From Staphylococcus roterodami (GTDB taxonomy: Bacteria; Bacillota; Bacilli; Staphylococcales; Staphylococcaceae), in the NCBI GenBank assembly GCA_022493055.1, contig CP092781.1, positions 248,001 through 312,000 on the forward strand: 64,000 nt of DNA, written 5' to 3'. Below, one piece after another: positions 42,057-50,849 of the stretch (position 1 is its first letter; each line of letters opens with the position of its first letter). The notes under the pieces were generated by a model. That model was not told the DNA's origin and did not search any database. It was given only the letters and a program-made list of their open reading frames with translations. The position numbers and the translations under genes are program-made.

Positions 42057-43901
42057 ATGACAAAAGATATTGAATATCTAACAGCTGATTATGATAATGA
42101 AAAGTCATCTATCCAAAGTGTAATAGATGCAATAGAGGGTCAAGACTTCTTAGATGTAGATACAACAATGGATGATGCGGTAAGCGATGTCAGTTCTTTA
42201 GACGAAGATGGCGCAATATCATTAACAAGTAGTGTAGTAGGTCCACAAGGATCTAAGTTAATGGGGTATTATCAAAATGAATTATATGATTATGCATCTC
42301 AATTAGATTCGAAAATGAAAGAAATTATTGACACGCCATTTATAGAAGATATAGATAAAGCATTCAAAGGTATAACGAATGTTAAATTGGAAAATATACT
42401 AATTAAAAATGGTGGTGGACATGGTAGAGATACCTATGGGGCTTCTGGGAAAATTGCAAAGGGAGATGCCAAGAAAAGTGACAGCGATGTTTATAGCATC
42501 GATGAAATATTAAAATCGGATCAAGAATTTGTAAAAGTAATTGATCAGCATTACAAAGAAATGAAAAAAGAAGATAAGAAATTATCTAAAAGTGATTTCG
42601 AAAAAATGATGACTCAGGGCGCTTCTTGTGATTACATGACAGTAGCTGAAGCGGAAGAGCTAGAGGAGCAAAAGAAAAAAGAAGAAGCTATAGAGATTGC
42701 AGCACTAGCTGGTATGGTAGTTTTATCTTGTATTAATCCTGTTGCTGGAGCAGTAGCTATTGGTGCTTATTCCGCTTATTCAGCAGCAAATGCAGCCACA
42801 GGAAAAAATATTGTAACTGGAAGAAAGCTATCTAAAGAAGAACGAATCATGGAAGGACTTTCGCTTATTCCATTGCCAGGTATGGGCTTCCTCAAAGGTG
42901 CTGGGAAAAGTTTAATGAAATTAGGCTTCAAAGGCGGAGAAAAATTTGCAGTTAAAACAGGATTGCAAAAGACAATGCAACAAGCAGTTAGTCGTATTTC
43001 ACCTAAAATGGGAATGATGAAAAACAGTGTGTTGAATCAATCTCGTAACTTTGCTCAAAATACTCATGTTGGACAAATGCTGAGTAACATGCGTGGTCAA
43101 GTAACTCAAACTGTTCAACAAAGTAGAAATTGGATTGGACAACAAGCACAAAATGTCAAACGAATAGTGAATAATGGACTTGATAAAGAAATAGCACATC
43201 CATTTAAACAACAACTTGCACCAGCGGGAATGGGTGGTATAAAATTTGCTGAAACAACTACTTTGAGAAACATGGGTCAAAACATGAAACGTGCTGTTAC
43301 ACCACAAAATCACGTGACACATGGCCCAAAAGATAGTATGGTGAGAAGTGAAGGTAAACATAGTGTAAGTAGCTATGAAATTAATTCATCAAAATATGTT
43401 GAATCACCAAACTACACGAAGGTTGAATTCGGAAAACAATATGCAAGACTTAGACCTAAGAAACTAAAGGCGAATATTGAATATACAACGCCTAATGGTC
43501 ACATATATCGGACTGATCATAAAGGGCGCATAAAAGAAGTTTATGTAGACAATCTCTCTCTAAAAGATGGCGGTCGTAATAACCATGCACAAAGAACCGT
43601 GGGTGGAGAGGATAGATTACCAGACGATGATGGAGGCCATTTAATCGCTAGAATGTTTGGTGGGTCAAAAGATATAGATAACCTTGTAGCACAAAGTAAA
43701 TATATCAACCGTCCATTTAAGGAAAATGGTGATTGGTACCAGTTGGAAAAAGAGTGGAAAGATGCACTAAAGTCGGGAGATGAAGTGAAAAATATTAAAA
43801 TGGAAGTGAAATACAGCGGTAATAGTCAACGGCCAACTATATTTAAGGTTGGATATGAGATTAATAATGAACGAAAAGTTAAAACAATAGAAAATATATA
43901 G
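42057..43901 (+). CDS. esaD: type VII-secreted nuclease toxin EsaD (EssD)
   Basis: Antibacterial DNase secreted by the Ess system against competing staphylococci. ATG 42057 gives 614 residues. The first 190 residues are helical targeting sequence. A hydrophobic hairpin follows (about 220-250, with VLSCINPVAGAVAIGAY), then a Gln/Lys-rich linker. The C-terminal nuclease domain (about 460-614) has GGHLIARMFGG with catalytic His528, which agrees with published numbering. It is flanked by its chaperone gene esaE and its immunity gene esaG. Confidence 0.96.
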   Translation: MTKDIEYLTADYDNEKSSIQSVIDAIEGQDFLDVDTTMDDAVSDVSSLDEDGAISLTSSVVGPQGSKLMGYYQNELYDYASQLDSKMKEIIDTPFIEDIDKAFKGITNVKLENILIKNGGGHGRDTYGASGKIAKGDAKKSDSDVYSIDEILKSDQEFVKVIDQHYKEMKKEDKKLSKSDFEKMMTQGASCDYMTVAEAEELEEQKKKEEAIEIAALAGMVVLSCINPVAGAVAIGAYSAYSAANAATGKNIVTGRKLSKEERIMEGLSLIPLPGMGFLKGAGKSLMKLGFKGGEKFAVKTGLQKTMQQAVSRISPKMGMMKNSVLNQSRNFAQNTHVGQMLSNMRGQVTQTVQQSRNWIGQQAQNVKRIVNNGLDKEIAHPFKQQLAPAGMGGIKFAETTTLRNMGQNMKRAVTPQNHVTHGPKDSMVRSEGKHSVSSYEINSSKYVESPNYTKVEFGKQYARLRPKKLKANIEYTTPNGHIYRTDHKGRIKEVYVDNLSLKDGGRNNHAQRTVGGEDRLPDDDGGHLIARMFGGSKDIDNLVAQSKYINRPFKENGDWYQLEKEWKDALKSGDEVKNIKMEVKYSGNSQRPTIFKVGYEINNERKVKTIENI

Positions 43902-43911
43902 AGGTGTTAGT

Positions 43912-44415
43912 ATGGGGTTTGAAGCTAAGTTAAGTGAAATATACAACAAGATTGCGAATGAGATAGATGGCATGATACCAGTAGAGTGGGAAAAGGTATA
44001 TACGATAGCCTATGTAAATGATAGAGGAGGGGAGGTCGTTTTTAATTATACTAAACCAGGTAGCGATGAATTGAATTATTACACGAATATATCTAAAGAT
44101 TATAATGTTTCAGAGGAAATATTTGATGATTTATGGATGAATCTGTATTACTTGTTTAAGAATTTAAGGAATTTATTTAAAGAAGAAGGTCTTGAACCAT
44201 GGACATCATGTGAATTTGACTTTACAAGAGATGGTAAATTAAACGTATCTTTTGATTATATTGATTGGGCGAATTCAGAGTTTGGACAAATGGGAAGAGA
44301 ACATTATTATATGTATAAAAAATTTGGAATTTGGCCTGAAAAAGAATATGCCATAAATTGGGTTAAAGAAATCGAACAGTATGTTAAAGAACAGGAAGAA
44401 GCGGAAGATAGATAA
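43912..44415 (+). CDS. esaG: EsaD immunity protein EsaG (DUF600), copy 1
   Basis: A 167-residue cytosolic protein of the YezG/DUF600 immunity family that binds and inhibits the EsaD nuclease domain. It follows esaD by ten bases behind GAGGTG, so it is the cognate immunity gene. It has the conserved core PWTSCEFDFT near residues 96-105 and the helix MGREHYYMYKKFGIWPEKEY near 126-145. Nine further copies lie downstream; this one starts MGFEAKLSEIYNK, unlike the others' MTFEEKLSQMYNE. Confidence 0.94.
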   Translation: MGFEAKLSEIYNKIANEIDGMIPVEWEKVYTIAYVNDRGGEVVFNYTKPGSDELNYYTNISKDYNVSEEIFDDLWMNLYYLFKNLRNLFKEEGLEPWTSCEFDFTRDGKLNVSFDYIDWANSEFGQMGREHYYMYKKFGIWPEKEYAINWVKEIEQYVKEQEEAEDR

Positions 44416-44426
44416 TCTTGATGTAA

Positions 44427-44458
44427 GACTAAACAATAAAGCTTTGTTTAGTCTTTTT
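44427..44458 (+). terminator. esaG copy 1 terminator
   Basis: A perfect ten-base-pair stem (44427-44436 with 44444-44453), then TTTTT. The same structure recurs after copy 3. Confidence 0.85.
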
Positions 44459-44618
44459 AGCGTTTAAGTAAAAAGCAATAGATACCGTAAAGTTGATGCT
44501 CATCAAATAATAATATAAAGATAATTTTAGGTTTTTAAACTTTTAATCGAAAAGAATCTAAGTTTATAGCTTTAAATACGTAATATGCTATTTAAAAAAT
44601 AATGTATAGGAGATAGAT

Positions 44619-45302
44619 ATGACTACTAAGGAAAATATAGATATTCTTCGAAAGCCAGGTGCACAAGCCTTAAGTTTAATATCATTGTTTTTGATACTTT
44701 TTTCATGTCTAACTTTCTTTTTTGGTTTAGATTATGAAAGGTTTCCAAACTATTTAAAGATAACGACAATTATAGAATTAATAATTATTGTAATTAGTTT
44801 ACTTCAATGGATTAGGTTTATAGATTTCGAAAAAGAAAGTGCACGGAAATTTAAAAAAATATATGCTCGATTTTTAGTTATTATAAATGTGTTAACTACT
44901 ATCACTGTAGTATTTGCACTGTGTAACCTTTATTATTTTGCAGCTGTACAAAACCATTATGATTTATTCAATTATTGGTTAATGGGTACGATTTCAATCA
45001 TAATTAGCTATTTATTATTAGTAATTGGCGGAATGTTTACGTTGTTAAAATTACCTAAAGTAACAAAACGCTGGGGTGGTAAAACTAAAACCCATTTTGG
45101 TTTATTATTAACTGCGTTGAGCTCATTTATATATGTTGAAAAAATTATCGAATATATATTGGTTCCTAATGTCGTAGAATCCAAGTTTATAATTATTGTA
45201 AGCATGTTGGTTATCGCTGGAGCACAGTTTGTGGCATTTCAATTTATTATGCAATACAGTAGATTCTATATTTTTGAATTAAACACTGAAGATGATGACT
45301 AA
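44619..45302 (+). CDS. membrane protein of unknown function (DUF5079-like), copy A
   Basis: A 227-residue protein with five or six hydrophobic segments and no signal peptide or catalytic motif I can recognise. It is more than 90 percent identical by eye to the gene at 47529. Such proteins recur within staphylococcal EsaG islands. A membrane immunity role is possible, as some type VII toxins are membrane-depolarising and have polytopic immunity proteins, but it is inference. Confidence 0.78.
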   Translation: MTTKENIDILRKPGAQALSLISLFLILFSCLTFFFGLDYERFPNYLKITTIIELIIIVISLLQWIRFIDFEKESARKFKKIYARFLVIINVLTTITVVFALCNLYYFAAVQNHYDLFNYWLMGTISIIISYLLLVIGGMFTLLKLPKVTKRWGGKTKTHFGLLLTALSSFIYVEKIIEYILVPNVVESKFIIIVSMLVIAGAQFVAFQFIMQYSRFYIFELNTEDDD

Positions 45303-45446
45303 ATGAATTTGTAAATATTGTGAAGTATACTTATATAAGAAAATCAACTTCAACGTATATCACCATATTATTTTATACTCAATGATGTGAATGGATTTAA
45401 GTGGATTGATATTAAAGTAAAAGTTATGGAATATTGAGGTGCGAAT

Positions 45447-46058
45447 ATGGAGTTCTTATTATTAATTGTCGTAGCCGGACTGTATTATATTATATATTTA
45501 ACTGCTGTGATGTATTCTGAAAAAATAGTAGTATTGCCTATAATCATCTATGCCATTGTGTTTGTAGTAATTGGTATCACTTATATTTTTATAGGTGACA
45601 GCTATGATCAGTTAACAAATTTCAATGTGATTTTGTATATGGGGAGTTTGTTTTATGCATGGATGGCTTTTAGAAATCTTTGGAACAGACCATTATTATT
45701 AAAATATAAGAATATTACAGATAGTTCAAGTGGAATAGTTAATAAATCTGAATACAATTCAGTTGAAAGCTTACGTATAAACATTGAAATAGCTAAGTAT
45801 AAAGGGATTATTTCTTTGATAGTAGCTATAGTACTAACGGTGTTAATGACATTAAAGTCAACACCTCAAATTACTGCGGAAACACGTGATTTAAGTATCT
45901 CATTTTTCATACTCAGCTTATTTATCATTATTATATTTGCAGTTTGGGATTTAATTATTAGAGTTAGAAAAGGAGCGTTTGCTTTTGTTGTAATAAGGCC
46001 AATATTATTCAGTTGTTGGTTATTTATTTTGAATATGATTTTATCAAGATTATTATAA
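45447..46058 (+). CDS. membrane protein of unknown function (DUF5080-like), intact copy
   Basis: A 203-residue protein with about six hydrophobic segments, behind GAGGTG. A truncated version of its last 38 codons survives at 48317-48430. No catalytic motif is visible. Its position next to the DUF5079-like gene suggests the two work together or were moved as a cassette. Confidence 0.75.
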   Translation: MEFLLLIVVAGLYYIIYLTAVMYSEKIVVLPIIIYAIVFVVIGITYIFIGDSYDQLTNFNVILYMGSLFYAWMAFRNLWNRPLLLKYKNITDSSSGIVNKSEYNSVESLRINIEIAKYKGIISLIVAIVLTVLMTLKSTPQITAETRDLSISFFILSLFIIIIFAVWDLIIRVRKGAFAFVVIRPILFSCWLFILNMILSRLL

Positions 46059-46103
46059 TTATATTACATATAGGTATGCGTGAATTTTATTTGCGAAAGT
46101 TTT

Positions 46104-46160
46104 AAAAAATATATACTATTAATATGTTTCGTACTATAATTGTAAATAGTTAAATGAATT
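46104..46160. repeat. AT-rich intergenic repeat, copy 1
   Basis: A 57-base AT-rich block containing ACTATAATTGTAAATAGTTA recurs at 48475 and 54788 with few changes, each time in a gap between gene modules. It may hold the promoter of the next cassette; TATACT and TATAAT hexamers are present. Confidence 0.65.
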
Positions 46161-46240
46161 TCAATTATTGTAACAATAGTTTCAGTTATTTTAGTTTCAT
46201 TAGTGTATTTAGGTTTAAAATAAGTAATATTAATTTATAG

Positions 46241-46279
46241 AAGCATTAAGCGACGTAGAGGTGTTGTTTAATGCTTTTT
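46241..46279 (+). terminator. terminator before esaG copy 2
   Basis: A nine-base-pair stem (46241-46249 with 46268-46276), 18-base loop, T run 46275-46279. Confidence 0.7.
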
Positions 46280-46312
46280 ATTTAACGGTAATGAAAATAT
46301 AGGGGTGATAAC

Positions 46313-46813
46313 ATGACTTTCGAAGAAAAATTAAATGAAATGTATAACGAGATTGCGAATAAGATTAGCAGCATGATACCAGTAGAATGGGAAAAGGTAT
46401 ATGCAATGGCATATATAGATGATGGAGGAGGAGAAGTATTCTTTAATTATACTAAACCAAACAGCGATGAATTGAATTATTACACCGATATACCTAAGGA
46501 GTATAACATTTCTGTGCAAGTATTTGATGATTTATGGATGGATTTATATGATTTGTTTGAGGAATTAAGAAATTTATTTAAAGAAGAAGGACTAGAACCA
46601 TGGACATCATGCGAATTTGACTTTACAAGAGAAGGTAAATTAAAAGTTTCATTTGATTATATAGATTGGATAAATTCAGAATTTGGTCAAGTAGGTCGAC
46701 AAAATTACTATAAGTATAGAAAATTTGGAATTTTACCAGAAACGGAATATGAAATTAATAAAGTTAAAGAAATCGAGCAATATATTAAAGAGCAAGAAGA
46801 AGCTGAAATATAG
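46313..46813 (+). CDS. EsaG-family (DUF600) immunity paralogue, copy 2
   Basis: A 166-residue intact paralogue of EsaG. It keeps PWTSCEFDFT and ends with a short acidic helix. Distinctive blocks: YAMAYIDDGGGEVFF after the conserved PVEWEKV, and YNISVQVFDDLWMDLYDLF, both shared with copy 9. The start is 511 bases before copy 3. Likely neutralises a variant EsaD rather than the resident one (inference). Confidence 0.88.
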   Translation: MTFEEKLNEMYNEIANKISSMIPVEWEKVYAMAYIDDGGGEVFFNYTKPNSDELNYYTDIPKEYNISVQVFDDLWMDLYDLFEELRNLFKEEGLEPWTSCEFDFTREGKLKVSFDYIDWINSEFGQVGRQNYYKYRKFGILPETEYEINKVKEIEQYIKEQEEAEI

Positions 46814-46823
46814 GGGAGATAAC

Positions 46824-47318
46824 ATGAATTTCGAAGAAAAACTAAGTCAAAAGTACAACGAGATTGCGAATAAAATTAGCAGCATGATACCGGTAGAGTG
46901 GGAAAAAGTATATGCAATGGCATATATCGATGAAGAATGTGGAGAAGTGTTTTACAATTATACTGAACCAAGAAGTGATGAATTATTTTACTATACAAGT
47001 GTGATAAAGAAGTATAATTTATTGAAATCAAGCTTTATGGATTCAGTATATGAGTTGCATGATCAATTTGAGGAACTAAGAGAAGTATTTATAGAAGAAG
47101 GTCTTGAACCATGGACATCATGTGAATTTGATTTTACAAGCGAAGGTAAATTAAAAGTTTCATTTGATTATATTGATTGGATAAATACAGAGTTTGATCA
47201 ATTAGGCCGTGAAAATTATTATATGTACAAAAAATTTGGTGTTTTACCAGAAACGGAATATGAAATGGAGGAGGTTAAACAAATCGAGCAATATATTAAA
47301 GAGCAAGAAGAAGAATAG
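46824..47318 (+). CDS. EsaG-family (DUF600) immunity paralogue, copy 3
   Basis: A 164-residue paralogue, ten bases after copy 2. ATG 46824 lies behind GGGGAG. It is the most divergent member: YIDEECGEVFYNYTEPRSDE and a middle helix region KKYNLLKSSFMDSVYELHDQ seen in no other copy. The C-terminal half (INTEFDQLGRENYYMYKKFG) is like copies 7 and 9. It is followed by the same terminator as copy 1. Confidence 0.88.
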   Translation: MNFEEKLSQKYNEIANKISSMIPVEWEKVYAMAYIDEECGEVFYNYTEPRSDELFYYTSVIKKYNLLKSSFMDSVYELHDQFEELREVFIEEGLEPWTSCEFDFTSEGKLKVSFDYIDWINTEFDQLGRENYYMYKKFGVLPETEYEMEEVKQIEQYIKEQEEE

Positions 47319-47334
47319 ACAATCTTAATGTGAG

Positions 47335-47366
47335 ACTAAACAATAAAGCTTTGTTTAGTCTTTTTG
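47335..47366 (+). terminator. terminator after esaG copy 3
   Basis: The same ten-base-pair stem as after copy 1 (47335-47344 with 47352-47361), followed by TTTTT. Confidence 0.85.
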
Positions 47367-47528
47367 GCGGTTAAGTAAAAAACAATATAGACCGTAAAGT
47401 TGATACTCATTAAATAATATAAAGATAATTTTAAGTTTTCATACTTTTGATTGAAAAGAATCTAAGTACTTATAACTTTAAATACATAATATGCTATTAC
47501 AAAATCAATGTATAGGAGATAGGTAAAT

Positions 47529-48212
47529 ATGACTACTAAGGAAAATATAGACATTCTTCGAAAGCCAGGTGCACAAGCCTTAAGTTTAGCATCATTATTT
47601 ATGATACTTTTTTCATGTCTGACTTTCTTTTTTGGTTTAGATTATGAAAGGTTTCCAAATTATTTAAAGATAACGACAATTATAGAATTAATAATTATCA
47701 TAATTAGTTTACTTCAATGGATTAGATTTATAGATTTCGAAAAGGAAAGCGCACAGAAATATAAGAAAATATATGCCCGATTTTTAGTTATTATAAATGT
47801 GCTAACTACTATCACCGCAGTATTTGCAACATGTAACCTTTATTATTTTGTTGCTGTACAAAATCATTATGACCTATTCAATTATTGGTTGATGGGTACG
47901 ATTTCAATCATAATTAGTTATTTGTTATTAGTAATTGGCGGAATGTTCACGTTATTAAAATTACCTAAAGTAACAAAACGTTGGGGTGGTAAAACTAAAA
48001 CACATTTTGGTTTATTATTAACCGCTTTGAGCGCATTTATATATATTGAAAGAATTATCGAATATATATTGGTTCCTAATGTCGTAGAATCCAAGTTTGT
48101 CATAATGGTAAGTATCATTATTATTGCTTGTACACAATTTGTAGCTTTTCAATTTATTATGCAATACAGTAGATTCTATATTTTTGAATTAAACAAAGAA
48201 GATGATGACTAA
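47529..48212 (+). CDS. membrane protein of unknown function (DUF5079-like), copy B
   Basis: A 227-residue near-copy of the protein at 44619, same length and start context (GGAGATAGG upstream). Differences cluster in the last membrane segment (MVSIIIIACTQFVAF in place of VSMLVIAGAQFVAF). The coding frame is intact, so it is presumably still expressed although its partner gene downstream is destroyed. Confidence 0.78.
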   Translation: MTTKENIDILRKPGAQALSLASLFMILFSCLTFFFGLDYERFPNYLKITTIIELIIIIISLLQWIRFIDFEKESAQKYKKIYARFLVIINVLTTITAVFATCNLYYFVAVQNHYDLFNYWLMGTISIIISYLLLVIGGMFTLLKLPKVTKRWGGKTKTHFGLLLTALSAFIYIERIIEYILVPNVVESKFVIMVSIIIIACTQFVAFQFIMQYSRFYIFELNKEDDD

Positions 48213-48316
48213 ATAATTTTATAAATTACTGTTGGAGTATACGTATATAAAAAATCAACTTCAACACATTATTTTTTACTCAATGATGTGAAAGAATTTG
48301 AGTGGATTGATATTAA

Positions 48317-48430
48317 TGGGATTTGATTATTAGAATTAGAAAAGGAACGTTTGCTTTTGTTGTAATAAATCTAATATTTTTCAGTTGTTGGTTATTTATT
48401 CTGAATATGATTTTATCAAGATTATTATAA
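48317..48430 (+). pseudogene. truncated DUF5080-like gene remnant
   Basis: Thirty-eight in-frame codons from TGG at 48317 to TAA at 48430 correspond to the last 38 codons of the gene at 45447-46058 (WDLIIRIRKGTFAFVVI against WDLIIRVRKGAFAFVVI). The sequence before 48317 matches the upstream flank of the intact gene, so a deletion fused flank to 3' end. No start or ribosome site remains. Confidence 0.85.
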
Positions 48431-48474
48431 TTGTATTACATATAGGTGTTGGTAAATCTTTATTTACGAAATGG

Positions 48475-48534
48475 TAAAAAAGTATATACTATTAATATAT
48501 TTTTTACTATAATTATAAATAGTTAAATAAATTG
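48475..48534. repeat. AT-rich intergenic repeat, copy 2
   Basis: Second copy of the block at 46104-46160; it carries GTATATACTATTAATAT and TACTATAATTATAAATAGTT. The rest of the 48431-48788 gap has no coding frame. Confidence 0.65.
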
Positions 48535-48698
48535 AAAGACAAAATAATGAGTAGGAGTTTTAGGGTTATTATTTACAAATAATATAATACTAAAAAAGAC
48601 TCGAAATTATTTGGAATTCCAGTTATCGTAACAATAGTTGCAGTTATTTTAGTTCCATTAGTGAATTTAGGTATGAAATGAGTAATATTAATTTGAAG

Positions 48699-48737
48699 AA
48701 GCATTAAGCGACGTAGAGGTGTTGTTTAGTGCTTTTT
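48699..48737 (+). terminator. terminator before esaG copy 4
   Basis: Counterpart of 46241-46279, with one G-U pair (48699-48707 with 48726-48734), then a T run. Confidence 0.7.
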
Positions 48738-48788
48738 ATTTAACGGAAATGCAACCAATATCTATTTTGAAAATATAGGGGAGATAAC

Positions 48789-49289
48789 ATGACTTTCGAA
48801 GAAAAACTAAGTCAAATGTACAATGAGATTGCGAATAAGATTAGCAGCATGATACCGGTAGAATGGGAAAAGGTATATACAATTGCTTATGTAGATGATG
48901 AAGGTGGAGAAGTCGTTTTTAATTATACTAAACCAGGTAGTGATGAATTGAATTATTACACATATATCCCTAGAGAGTATAATGTCTCTGAAAAAGTATT
49001 TTATGATTTGTGGACGGATTTATATAGATTGTTTAAGAAGTTAAGAAATTCATTTAAAGAAGAAGGACTTGAACCATGGACATCATGTGAATTTGACTTT
49101 ACAAGAGACGGCAAATTGAATGTTTCATTTGATTATATTGATTGGGCGAATTCAGAGTTTGGACCAATGGGAAGAGAAGATTATTACATGTATAAAAAGT
49201 TTGGAATTTGGCCTGAAAAAGAATATGCAATAAATAGGGTTAAAAAAATAGAAGATTATATTAAAGAACAAGAAGAAACTGAACTATAG
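48789..49289 (+). CDS. EsaG-family (DUF600) immunity paralogue, copy 4
   Basis: A 166-residue paralogue and the first of four in exact 511-base tandem (starts 48789, 49300, 49811, 50322). Blocks: YTIAYVDDEGGEVVF, then YIPREYNVSEKVFYDLWTDL, then a copy-1-like end (ANSEFGPMGRED, WPEKEYAIN). Conserved PWTSCEFDFT present. GGGGAG lies seven bases before the ATG, identical in most copies. Confidence 0.88.
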   Translation: MTFEEKLSQMYNEIANKISSMIPVEWEKVYTIAYVDDEGGEVVFNYTKPGSDELNYYTYIPREYNVSEKVFYDLWTDLYRLFKKLRNSFKEEGLEPWTSCEFDFTRDGKLNVSFDYIDWANSEFGPMGREDYYMYKKFGIWPEKEYAINRVKKIEDYIKEQEETEL

Positions 49290-49299
49290 GGGAGATAAT

Positions 49300-49800
49300 A
49301 TGACTTTCGAAGAAAAACTAAGTCAAATGTATAACGAGATTGCGAATGAGATTAGTGGGATGATACCAGTAGAATGGGAGCAAGTATTTACAATAGCTTA
49401 TGTAACTGATCAAGCTGGAGAAGTTATTTTTAATTATACTAAACCAGGTAGTGATGAATTAAATTATTATTCAGACATACCTAAAGATTGCAATGTCTCA
49501 AAAGATATTTTTAAGAATTCATGGTTTAAAGTTTATCGAATGTTTGATGAGTTAAGAGAAACTTTTAAAGAAGAAGGGCTTGAACCATGGACTTCATGCG
49601 AATTTGACTTTACAAGAGATGGCAAATTGAATGTATCTTTTGATTATATTGATTGGGTGAATTCAGAATTTGGTCCAATGGGAAGAGAACATTATTATAT
49701 GTATAAAAAATTTGGAATTTGGCCTGAAAAAGAATATGCCATAAATTGGGTTAAAAAAATAAAAGATTATGTTAAAGAGCAAGATGAAGCTGAACTATAG
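49300..49800 (+). CDS. EsaG-family (DUF600) immunity paralogue, copy 5
   Basis: A 166-residue paralogue. Its first half differs from copy 4: FTIAYVTDQAGEVIF and DCNVSKDIFKNSWFKVYRMF. The C-terminal part returns to the copy 1/4 type (VNSEFGPMGREHYYMYKKFG, WPEKEYAINWV). The stop is ten bases before copy 6. Confidence 0.88.
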   Translation: MTFEEKLSQMYNEIANEISGMIPVEWEQVFTIAYVTDQAGEVIFNYTKPGSDELNYYSDIPKDCNVSKDIFKNSWFKVYRMFDELRETFKEEGLEPWTSCEFDFTRDGKLNVSFDYIDWVNSEFGPMGREHYYMYKKFGIWPEKEYAINWVKKIKDYVKEQDEAEL

Positions 49801-49810
49801 GGGAGATAAT

Positions 49811-50311
49811 ATGACTTTCGAAGGAAAACTAAGTCAAATGTACAACGAGATTGCGAATGAGATTAGTGGGATGATACCAGTAGAGTGGGAAAAGGTATAT
49901 ACAATTGCTTATGTAGATGATGAAGGTGGAGAGGTCGTTTTTAATTATACTAAACCAAACAGCGATGACTTGAATTATTACACATATATCCCTAGAGAGT
50001 ATAATGTCTCTGAAAAAGTATTTTATGATTTGTGGACGGATTTATATAGATTGTTTAAGAAGTTAAGAAACGCATTTAAAGAAGAAGATTTAGAACCATG
50101 GACATCATGCGAATTTGACTTTACAAGAGAGGGTAATTTGAAAGTATCGTTTGATTATATAGATTGGATTAAATTAGGTTTTGGTCCATCAGGAAAGGAA
50201 AACTACTATATGTATAAAAAGTTTGGTGTTTTACCAGAAACGGAATATGAAATTAATAAAGTTAAAGAAATCGAGCAATATATTAAAGAACAAGAAGAAA
50301 CTGAACTATAG
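49811..50311 (+). CDS. EsaG-family (DUF600) immunity paralogue, copy 6
   Basis: A 166-residue paralogue beginning MTFEGKLSQ, where the others have MTFEEKLSQ. Middle blocks match copy 4 (YTIAYVDDEGG, YIPREYNVSEKVF). The block after the conserved core is the rare IDWIKLGFGPSGKENYYMYK type, found otherwise only in copy 10. EEDLEPWTSC replaces the usual EEGLEPWTSC. Confidence 0.88.
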   Translation: MTFEGKLSQMYNEIANEISGMIPVEWEKVYTIAYVDDEGGEVVFNYTKPNSDDLNYYTYIPREYNVSEKVFYDLWTDLYRLFKKLRNAFKEEDLEPWTSCEFDFTREGNLKVSFDYIDWIKLGFGPSGKENYYMYKKFGVLPETEYEINKVKEIEQYIKEQEETEL

Positions 50312-50321
50312 GGGAGATAAT

Positions 50322-50813
50322 ATGACTTTCGAAGAAAAACTAAGTCAAATGTATAACGAGATTGCGAATGAGATTAGTGGGATGATACCAGTAGAATGGG
50401 AGCAAGTATTTACAATAGCCTATGTAACTGACCAAGCTGGAGAAGTCATTTTTAATTATACTAAGCCAGGAAGTAATGAATTAAATTATTATTCAGACAT
50501 ACCTAAAGATTGCAATGTATCAAAAGATATTTTTAAGAATTCATGGTTTAAAGTTTATCGAATGTTTGATGAGTTAAGAGAAACTTTTAAAAAAGAAGGG
50601 CTTGAACCATGGACATCATGCGAATTTGACTTTACAAGAGATGGCAAATTGAATGTATCATTTGATTATATAGATTGGATAAATACAGAGTTTGATCAAT
50701 TGGGCCGTGAAAATTATTATATGTACAAAAAGTTTGGTGTTTTACCAGAAATGGAATATGAAATGGAAGAAATTAAAGAAATCGAGCAATATATTAAAAG
50801 CCAAGAAAGTTAA
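50322..50813 (+). CDS. EsaG-family (DUF600) immunity paralogue, copy 7
   Basis: A 163-residue paralogue, last of the four-gene tandem. The first two thirds are almost identical to copy 5 (FTIAYVTDQAGEVIF, DCNVSKDIFKNSWFKV); the last third switches to INTEFDQLGRENYYMYKKFG as in copies 3 and 9. It ends early with KSQES. A membrane-protein gene follows 36 bases later, so this array is probably transcribed on into it. Confidence 0.88.
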   Translation: MTFEEKLSQMYNEIANEISGMIPVEWEQVFTIAYVTDQAGEVIFNYTKPGSNELNYYSDIPKDCNVSKDIFKNSWFKVYRMFDELRETFKKEGLEPWTSCEFDFTRDGKLNVSFDYIDWINTEFDQLGRENYYMYKKFGVLPEMEYEMEEIKEIEQYIKSQES

Positions 50814-50849
50814 TTATAGGAAAGAGGTTAACTAATTAAAGGAGCAGTA

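Larger units (their letters stand above)
44411..46312 (+). repeat. segmental duplication, copy A
   Basis: From the terminator after esaG copy 1 to just before copy 2, this segment matches 47318-48788 in the same order: terminator, DUF5079-like gene, DUF5080-like gene, AT-rich block, second terminator. Copy A has the intact DUF5080-like gene. Confidence 0.85.
47318..48788 (+). repeat. segmental duplication, copy B (internally deleted)
   Basis: Matches copy A (44411-46312) but lacks about 530 bases corresponding to roughly 45416-45944. The deletion removes the start and most of the DUF5080-like gene. Confidence 0.85.

Noticed and set aside
48789..50813. Regular repeats suggestive of a CRISPR-like or other repeat array
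   Set aside because: The repeat unit is a complete coding gene of about 500 bases plus ten bases. There are no short direct repeats with unique spacers and no cas genes.
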